The position numbers and the translations under genes were made by a program. The notes under the pieces were generated by a model, which ran no database searches, was not told the origin of the DNA, and saw only the letters and a list, made by a program, of their open reading frames with translations. A DNA stretch of 64,000 bases from contig NZ_BQYJ01000002.1 of NCBI RefSeq assembly GCF_023168165.1, forward strand, positions 434,001-498,000, given 5' to 3'. Numbering within the stretch: position 1 is the first letter of the stretch; each line of letters starts with the position of its first letter. The stretch is from Niallia sp. NCCP-28. GTDB lineage: Bacteria; Bacillota; Bacilli; Bacillales; Cytobacillaceae. This document shows, in pieces, positions 59,422 through 64,000 of the stretch.

Positions 59422-59719
59422 TTTGCTAGGGCCTCCTGTGGGTGTTTGGGTTATTATTATGATAGCATTTTTTAGTGAAAATATAATGGATGCTTTAGTT
59501 GATTTTTGCTGACTTTTTATAATGTATTATTTTTAATAAGATGTTTCTACAGTCATGCATGTGGAGTGCGGAAACAAGAGCAGTTTTATTAAAAATAGGA
59601 ATAAAGAAAAACTTAACTGCATGTTTTATATAGGCAGTAGTTAAAATGTTAGATATCTAGAAGTAGGAGATTAGATTAATTCTTACTAGAGGATAGAGAT
59701 AGAAAATAGGTGAACAAGC
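59422..59719. other. Divergent intergenic region
   Basis: About 300 bp with promoters for the minus-strand Nudix gene and the plus-strand HNH gene presumably inside; no palindromic operator or ORF noticed. Confidence 0.3.
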
Positions 59720-60718
59720 ATGAGTTTTAAGCTGCAAGTCGGGGAAATGAAGACAGAATATTTAACAGATAAGGAAATATGGGGGCATTTTAATTATATT
59801 TTTTCGAGTAAATCTCGAAATTCAACTACTTATAAGTTTGTACTGATAAAGTCTATGTTGGAGAATTTATATAATGTGAATGAGCATCTCGAGCTTTCTT
59901 ATTCTAGTTTATTTAGTAGTTTTGCAAAGATATATTGGAATTTGGTTATCCACCATAAACTAAACCAAATTAATATGAAGGGGAAAAAAGCAGAGATACA
60001 GAGGGTACTGATGGATATTCAGGCGAAATATCAGATTCCAGAAACGCTTATATTTGATAAACTTTCTCCCCAGGTTCAAGTAGAAGTTACTATAAAGGTA
60101 AAAAGAAAATGCAAGATTAACGTGATGGGAGCTTTATATGGGGATACAGACCATACAGTTTATGACTTTGATAACACAAAAGAAAGGATAAGATTTAATC
60201 CAGCCTTCTATTCATTTATGCAGCGATTTCAGCGAATACTTAGCTATTTGACGAATTACCAGCTGGCATTATTTTTAGAGAAATTCAATGAAGAAGGGGA
60301 CACAAAGAATCTGCTGATGAAAGTAGAAAATGTCTCTAAACGAGCATCATTGAATCAATTTTATGTACTTTTATCTTCTTTTTATAATGGCTTCTGTTTC
60401 TATTGTGGAAAAGAAATTAAAAGGAAAACATCTGTACATGTAGATCACTTTATTCCATGGAGTTTTGTTCAGGCAGATCAAATATGGAACTTGGTTATCT
60501 CCTGTAAAACTTGCAATCTTGCAAAAAATGATAAATTGGCAGAAGATCAATATTTAGCATCATTAATTGATCGAAATGAACATTTTTTAGCAGAAAAAAA
60601 ATTCATTACTCGGCAGGATATGCAGGTGTACAGCGGAAAAAAGCTGACGGATTTGTATCATTATTCCATTGATAATGGGTATACGGATTTTTGGAGACCA
60701 AAGGATATTGGTATGTAG
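59720..60718 (+). CDS. HNH endonuclease-domain protein
   Basis: 332 residues. The first 215 are an unrecognised helical region. The HNH/zinc module lies near 227-275: CFYCGKEI, then HVDHFIPWSF and LVISCKTCNLAKND, with two CxxC pairs, the DH pair and the final Asn all present. Likely a DNA endonuclease; the N-terminal part may choose the target. RBS AGGTGAAC is modest. Its position next to the nuclease-helicase genes suggests a restriction-type role. Confidence 0.83.
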   Translation: MSFKLQVGEMKTEYLTDKEIWGHFNYIFSSKSRNSTTYKFVLIKSMLENLYNVNEHLELSYSSLFSSFAKIYWNLVIHHKLNQINMKGKKAEIQRVLMDIQAKYQIPETLIFDKLSPQVQVEVTIKVKRKCKINVMGALYGDTDHTVYDFDNTKERIRFNPAFYSFMQRFQRILSYLTNYQLALFLEKFNEEGDTKNLLMKVENVSKRASLNQFYVLLSSFYNGFCFYCGKEIKRKTSVHVDHFIPWSFVQADQIWNLVISCKTCNLAKNDKLAEDQYLASLIDRNEHFLAEKKFITRQDMQVYSGKKLTDLYHYSIDNGYTDFWRPKDIGM

Positions 60719-60979
60719 AAAAGTTTATTTTTTATGATTTTAGTAATTAGATTTATTAATAACGCTACAATTTAAATTGCTTGTTATAATATTTTTCTTA
60801 CGAGTTAAAACATAAAACCATTTGGAGTTTACCTAATATCCAAGTGGCATTTATTTATTTCTCTTTTTCATGATTTTCTGTATTCTTATGGTTTTATTAC
60901 CAATAAAAGGTTTGTTAGAATAGAAGAAACATAGATAATCAATCATTAAAGCGTACATAGCTGACTAAGGGGGATTAGC
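60719..60979. other. AT-rich intergenic region
   Basis: AAACCATTTGG and CCAAGTGGCATTT loosely pair near 60815-60855 and may be a terminator for the HNH gene; otherwise nothing recognised. Confidence 0.3.
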
Positions 60980-61564
60980 ATGAAAAAGGAATTAATTATC
61001 ACTTTATCAACCATATTATTGGCTGCTTCACTAGCCTGGGGGGTCTCTATACTTCCTACATATAATCCGGAAAACAGCGGGAATTCTGTGGTGAGCTCAG
61101 CGTTGGCCAAAGAGACTGATGAACAAGAGGAATCTGCAGGGAAAGAGCGCAAAAACGAATCAGAAGAACAAACTGGTAAAATAGATGGTGTGACATACGA
61201 TACGAAACTAAATGATCAGTCAACAGAAGATGAAGTTGTGCAGGTTATGCATCAAATGACACATCAGAAAGTAAAAGCAAAAGAAAAGTGGGGAGCAGTT
61301 CCTATTTTAGAAGATACAGTAAATCAAGTGTATGATATTATTGAAAAAAGTGATTTTGAACATAAAATAGAACTATTAGATATAGTGGGTAAATGGAAAA
61401 ATAACAATTTTGAAGAGATAGATGAAGATCATAATTATTTTTGGAAATTGCAAGATGGAACAATTGGCAAAGCTTATGGAATATTAAGCGAAGAAGAAGA
61501 AGAAGAGTTTATAAAAAATAACTATAAAGAAGATGTAGTAAATGGAATGTTGGGTCTCAAGTGA
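60980..61564 (+). CDS. Exported DUF6241-like protein
   Basis: 194 residues. One N-terminal hydrophobic segment (residues 6-27) acts as signal peptide or anchor, followed by a low-complexity acidic stretch rich in E, Q and K (about 45-65) and a soluble domain (VVQVMHQMTHQKVKAKEKWG to the end), matching the small Bacillus family DUF6241. Function unknown. RBS AAGGGGG. Confidence 0.72.
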   Translation: MKKELIITLSTILLAASLAWGVSILPTYNPENSGNSVVSSALAKETDEQEESAGKERKNESEEQTGKIDGVTYDTKLNDQSTEDEVVQVMHQMTHQKVKAKEKWGAVPILEDTVNQVYDIIEKSDFEHKIELLDIVGKWKNNNFEEIDEDHNYFWKLQDGTIGKAYGILSEEEEEEFIKNNYKEDVVNGMLGLK

Positions 61565-61590
61565 GGCCTGTTTTCTTTGATTTTTAATAA

Positions 61591-61646
61591 GTGCCTGACC
61601 ACGGGTGCAGCAATACTTTCATGTACTTGGGGCCAGGCATTTTTAT
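61591..61646. terminator. Terminator between the DUF6241-like gene and the PTS regulator
   Basis: AAGTGCCTG and CAGGCATTTTT pair, with further GGCC/GGTC pairing inside the loop, between two convergent genes. Confidence 0.65.
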
Positions 61647-61711
61647 TAAGTTTGCTAAACGGCCATTAACTTAAAAGTCTAGTGCATCATGAGAAACTAC
61701 ATTTCCTTTTA

Positions 61712-63613
61712 TCAATAACATCCCACAAGCAAGTCCACAAATTTCTGATAATCGCCCGCAGTCAAAATTTGCGAAACATTTCCTTCTTCGGTCAGAATAG
61801 CTGCTAGTGAATCAAATACATCATGAAATAGTCTTCGATCATCTTTGCTGACAGATATAAGCAAGACTAGATTTATTGTTAAATCATTCCACTTTATTCC
61901 CTTATCATTTATCAAAACGAACATCCCGGTCTTTTTGGCATTCATTTTGATGGCATGTGGTATGGCGATACGGCCAAATCCTGTGGAGGACATGGCTTCT
62001 CTTTCTATTACGTTTGCAAGAAAGTTAGCATCCACATACTCTTTTTTATTCATAATTTTACACATCATTTTAAGTGTTTCCTCTTTTGTCCTAACGGAAT
62101 GATCTATGTTAAACAGTTGTTCATCCATCATTGTCTCAAGATTTTTCTTAAATAATTCTTTTTGCTTTGTTTCTTTAATTTCTTTAATCTTATTTGCCAC
62201 TTTATTTTTATCGTTGTTTGAGAATAATGGGTTAATCAAAACAAATGGCACTTTTGGCACTAGATTAAGTTGTACTGCTGAAATGATTAAATCGCTGTTT
62301 AGAAAGTCTAAATCACTTTCATTTGTTACAACATGCTGAATGAGCAGATCTTCACCGAAATATTGGGTTAACTTTTCCATAAGGTGTACGTTGAAATTAT
62401 AATAAAAAGGAAAAAGGATAGAGCAAGCAATTTTAGAATTGGCCTGCTTTTGCATTTCTAGAGCATAGCCTAAATGAAAGGCAATATAGGCTATTTCATC
62501 ATCATTAATCGTGTATCCGGTTTCTTCTTTAATGGTATAGGAAACATGAACAGCACAATCATAGATGGATGGGCAGTTTTGCTTTATGGCAACAGTCAGC
62601 GGGTTTTTGCTGGAAAATTTATTTTCCAAACGCATAAGCAAATTTTTGAGATGGAGTGTCAAGCGCACGAGAACATCTGCATCTTCAATGACAATATAAT
62701 AATTGTTCTGCAGATCTTCAAGTATTCGCTCCACTAAATTTAAGCACCTTAGCCCTGCGACATCTTGCAAATCAGATAGCTGCAGATGCATAAAGTTGAT
62801 GCTTGTTCCGCTGCTGGAAATAAGGAAAGCAAGGTCGAGCATTTCTCCTTCCGAGTATTTCACACCAAAGTGAACTTCAAGTCTTTTGGCGATTTCATTT
62901 GCGATTTTGTATTCCTTTTCTAAATGGGCTTCTCTATCTATTTGCTGTGTATAAATAAAACTATTTTTCATTCGATCAATGGCAATGGCAATATGAAGGA
63001 TAATATTGGTAAGGGAATAATCATTTGTAAAATAATGATAAGTGGAAAAAACTTCAGCAACCACATCTCGAATATAATCGATATCATGTCCCACAAAAGC
63101 TGCCTTTAATTTATCTATATCTAGAAAATTGCCATTTGTCTCACTATAAAGGATGGAACTCATTAATTTGCGTTTGCTCTTTTCCTGGCCAACAATTTGT
63201 ATAGTGTCTCCGTAAATTTTCAGTTCCAAATTATAGTCGCTCAAACGTTTTTTGACCTTCCGCAAATCGCCTTTTAAGGTGACTTCACTGATAAATAATT
63301 CCTCGCTTAAATCAAAAATACTTACTGGACTATCTGCATTAACCAAGCATTTTAGAAGATATTCAGCTCGTTCTTTTTGTGATTGAGGAATGGCATTATT
63401 CAGGGATGCGAAAAAGAAGTTTAATTTATTTAAGTTCACTTGATACCCCTTATTGGACGAAGCAATCAAACCGAACTCCATTGAATTAATATCAGCAATA
63501 TATGTTTTGACACTTCTTTTGGAAATGCCTAATGCATTGGCAAGTTGGGTCGAGGAAGTCCAGCCATTTTGATTACTTAGATAGCGAAGAATATCTCTGT
63601 ATTTAATATTCAT
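61712..63613 (-). CDS. PRD-containing PTS-controlled transcriptional activator (LicR/MtlR type)
   Basis: 633 residues: two helix-turn-helix segments in the first 140, PRD1 about 170-280, PRD2 about 285-395, an EIIB-like domain about 405-490 and a C-terminal EIIA-like domain (about 495-633) with the phosphorylatable His in AIPHAIKM. Such activators are switched by PTS phosphorylation and drive the neighbouring PTS operon. It is divergent from a lactose/cellobiose-type IIB gene, so it probably activates beta-glucoside uptake. A large inverted repeat in between is its candidate site. Confidence 0.92.
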   Translation of the reverse strand: MNIKYRDILRYLSNQNGWTSSTQLANALGISKRSVKTYIADINSMEFGLIASSNKGYQVNLNKLNFFFASLNNAIPQSQKERAEYLLKCLVNADSPVSIFDLSEELFISEVTLKGDLRKVKKRLSDYNLELKIYGDTIQIVGQEKSKRKLMSSILYSETNGNFLDIDKLKAAFVGHDIDYIRDVVAEVFSTYHYFTNDYSLTNIILHIAIAIDRMKNSFIYTQQIDREAHLEKEYKIANEIAKRLEVHFGVKYSEGEMLDLAFLISSSGTSINFMHLQLSDLQDVAGLRCLNLVERILEDLQNNYYIVIEDADVLVRLTLHLKNLLMRLENKFSSKNPLTVAIKQNCPSIYDCAVHVSYTIKEETGYTINDDEIAYIAFHLGYALEMQKQANSKIACSILFPFYYNFNVHLMEKLTQYFGEDLLIQHVVTNESDLDFLNSDLIISAVQLNLVPKVPFVLINPLFSNNDKNKVANKIKEIKETKQKELFKKNLETMMDEQLFNIDHSVRTKEETLKMMCKIMNKKEYVDANFLANVIEREAMSSTGFGRIAIPHAIKMNAKKTGMFVLINDKGIKWNDLTINLVLLISVSKDDRRLFHDVFDSLAAILTEEGNVSQILTAGDYQKFVDLLVGCY

Positions 63614-63669
63614 TACTCTCTCCTCATTTCATTGAAATAATGTGATTTGTTATGTATTTGCACTCCCAA

Positions 63670-63706
63670 AATATTCATTTGCACCGCCTAAGTGTAAATG
63701 AATATT
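63670..63706. promoter_or_regulatory. Large inverted repeat, candidate PRD-activator operator
   Basis: AATATTCATTTGCAC (63670-63684) and GTGTAAATGAATATT (63692-63706) are 15-bp arms with one mismatch and a 7-nt centre. A weak plus-strand promoter (TTGGAA at 63705-63710 and TTATAT at 63728-63733) begins at its right edge, the position expected for an activator. Confidence 0.65.
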
Positions 63707-63748
63707 GGAAAGGTGCTACTATTCATATTATATTTTAATTGTAAGAAA

Positions 63749-63762
63749 TGATAGCGTTATCA
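63749..63762 (+). promoter_or_regulatory. CcpA cre site before the PTS IIB gene
   Basis: TGATAGCGTTATCA fits the cre consensus at 13 of 14 positions and is nearly palindromic. Located downstream of the likely promoter and just ahead of GGGAGGAGG, it would act as a roadblock under glucose. Confidence 0.75.
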
Positions 63763-63782
63763 TAAAGGGAGGAGGATTTATT

Positions 63783-64000
63783 ATGAAAAAATTAAACGTA
63801 TTATTAGTATGCGGATCTGGGGCAAGTTCTGGTTTTATGGCGTCAAATATTCGGAAAGCTGCAGCAAATCGTAATCTAGATATTAGCATTAAAGCTAGAG
63901 GGGAAGCCGAAATCGAAAATTATATTGATGAAATCGATGCTTTAATGGTCGGACCTCACTTAGCGTACATTTTAGATGAAATTGAGGAGTATATAGGGGA
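63783..64000 (+). CDS. PTS lactose/cellobiose-type IIB component (3' partial)
   Basis: 72 codons are visible before the window ends. The start MKKLNVLLVCGSGASSGFMA carries the phosphorylated Cys10 of IIB-cellobiose/lactose proteins, and VGPHLAYILDEI follows as in LicB/CelA. It passes phosphate from IIA to the sugar during uptake. Strong GGGAGGAGG site. Probably the first gene of a PTS operon under the divergent PRD activator and CcpA. Confidence 0.92.
   Translation, partial: MKKLNVLLVCGSGASSGFMASNIRKAAANRNLDISIKARGEAEIENYIDEIDALMVGPHLAYILDEIEEYIG

Overview
The window looks like chromosome from a low-GC, spore-forming Bacillaceae (Bacillus/Niallia-like). The evidence is Bacillus-type Shine-Dalgarno sites, roc arginine genes, an MhqR-type quinone regulon, a SwrC/YerO-type RND pump with its TetR regulator, SpoIIM-like and SleB-like proteins, a Rex box and CcpA cre sites. 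No rRNA, tRNA, IS element or prophage was seen.

Layout. 1-8.5 kb is carbohydrate uptake and sugar-acid catabolism: a solute-binding protein (5' end outside the window), two LplB/LplC-type permeases, a YesL-like protein, an IclR regulator, and an aldolase plus a YjhG-type pentonate dehydratase behind a cre-controlled promoter. 8.5-11.3 kb holds ldh with a Rex operator, a DinB protein and a candidate CcpA-repressed small RNA. 11.6-15.3 kb is allantoin use (GntR regulator, allantoinase, NCS1 permease). 15.7-21.6 kb has a SpoIIM-like protein and arginine/ornithine catabolism (rocD, rocA, divergent rocB), followed by a decayed AraC/MGMT gene. 22-26 kb is an RND pump and its TetR repressor. 26.9-28.7 kb is the quinone-resistance pair mhqO-mhqP with three MhqR-like boxes but a broken mhqR. 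29-36.5 kb has a CBS-domain protein, a PucR-type regulator and the divergent operon MFS - M20 amidohydrolase - sdaAB - sdaAA. 36.9-39.8 kb has an alpha/beta hydrolase, a LysM/SleB hydrolase and a small HTH-like ORF.

39.9-53.2 kb is a complete type I-C CRISPR-Cas locus: array 1 (35 repeats), cas3, cas5c, cas8c, cas7, cas4, cas1, cas2, array 2 (33 repeats). The most striking signal is in the 260-bp gap between cas3 and cas5c. On the minus strand an extended -10 promoter precedes a degenerate CRISPR repeat, an 18-nt guide and a terminator-like hairpin. The guide matches the cas5c promoter beside a TTC motif (the type I-C PAM) at 16 of 18 positions. The only two mismatches are at positions 6 and 12, the bases flipped out in Cascade R-loops. 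This is a strong candidate for a crRNA-like Cas-autorepressor RNA (CreR type) that uses Cas5c and Cascade to repress the operon encoding them.

53.5-60.7 kb is a probable defence cluster: PD-(D/E)XK-like nuclease/DUF2075 ATPase, MazG-like pyrophosphohydrolase, PLD-helicase-DUF3427 protein, Nudix hydrolase and HNH nuclease. The window ends with a DUF6241-like exported protein, a PRD-type PTS regulator and the start of a PTS IIB gene with a cre site and a large inverted repeat.
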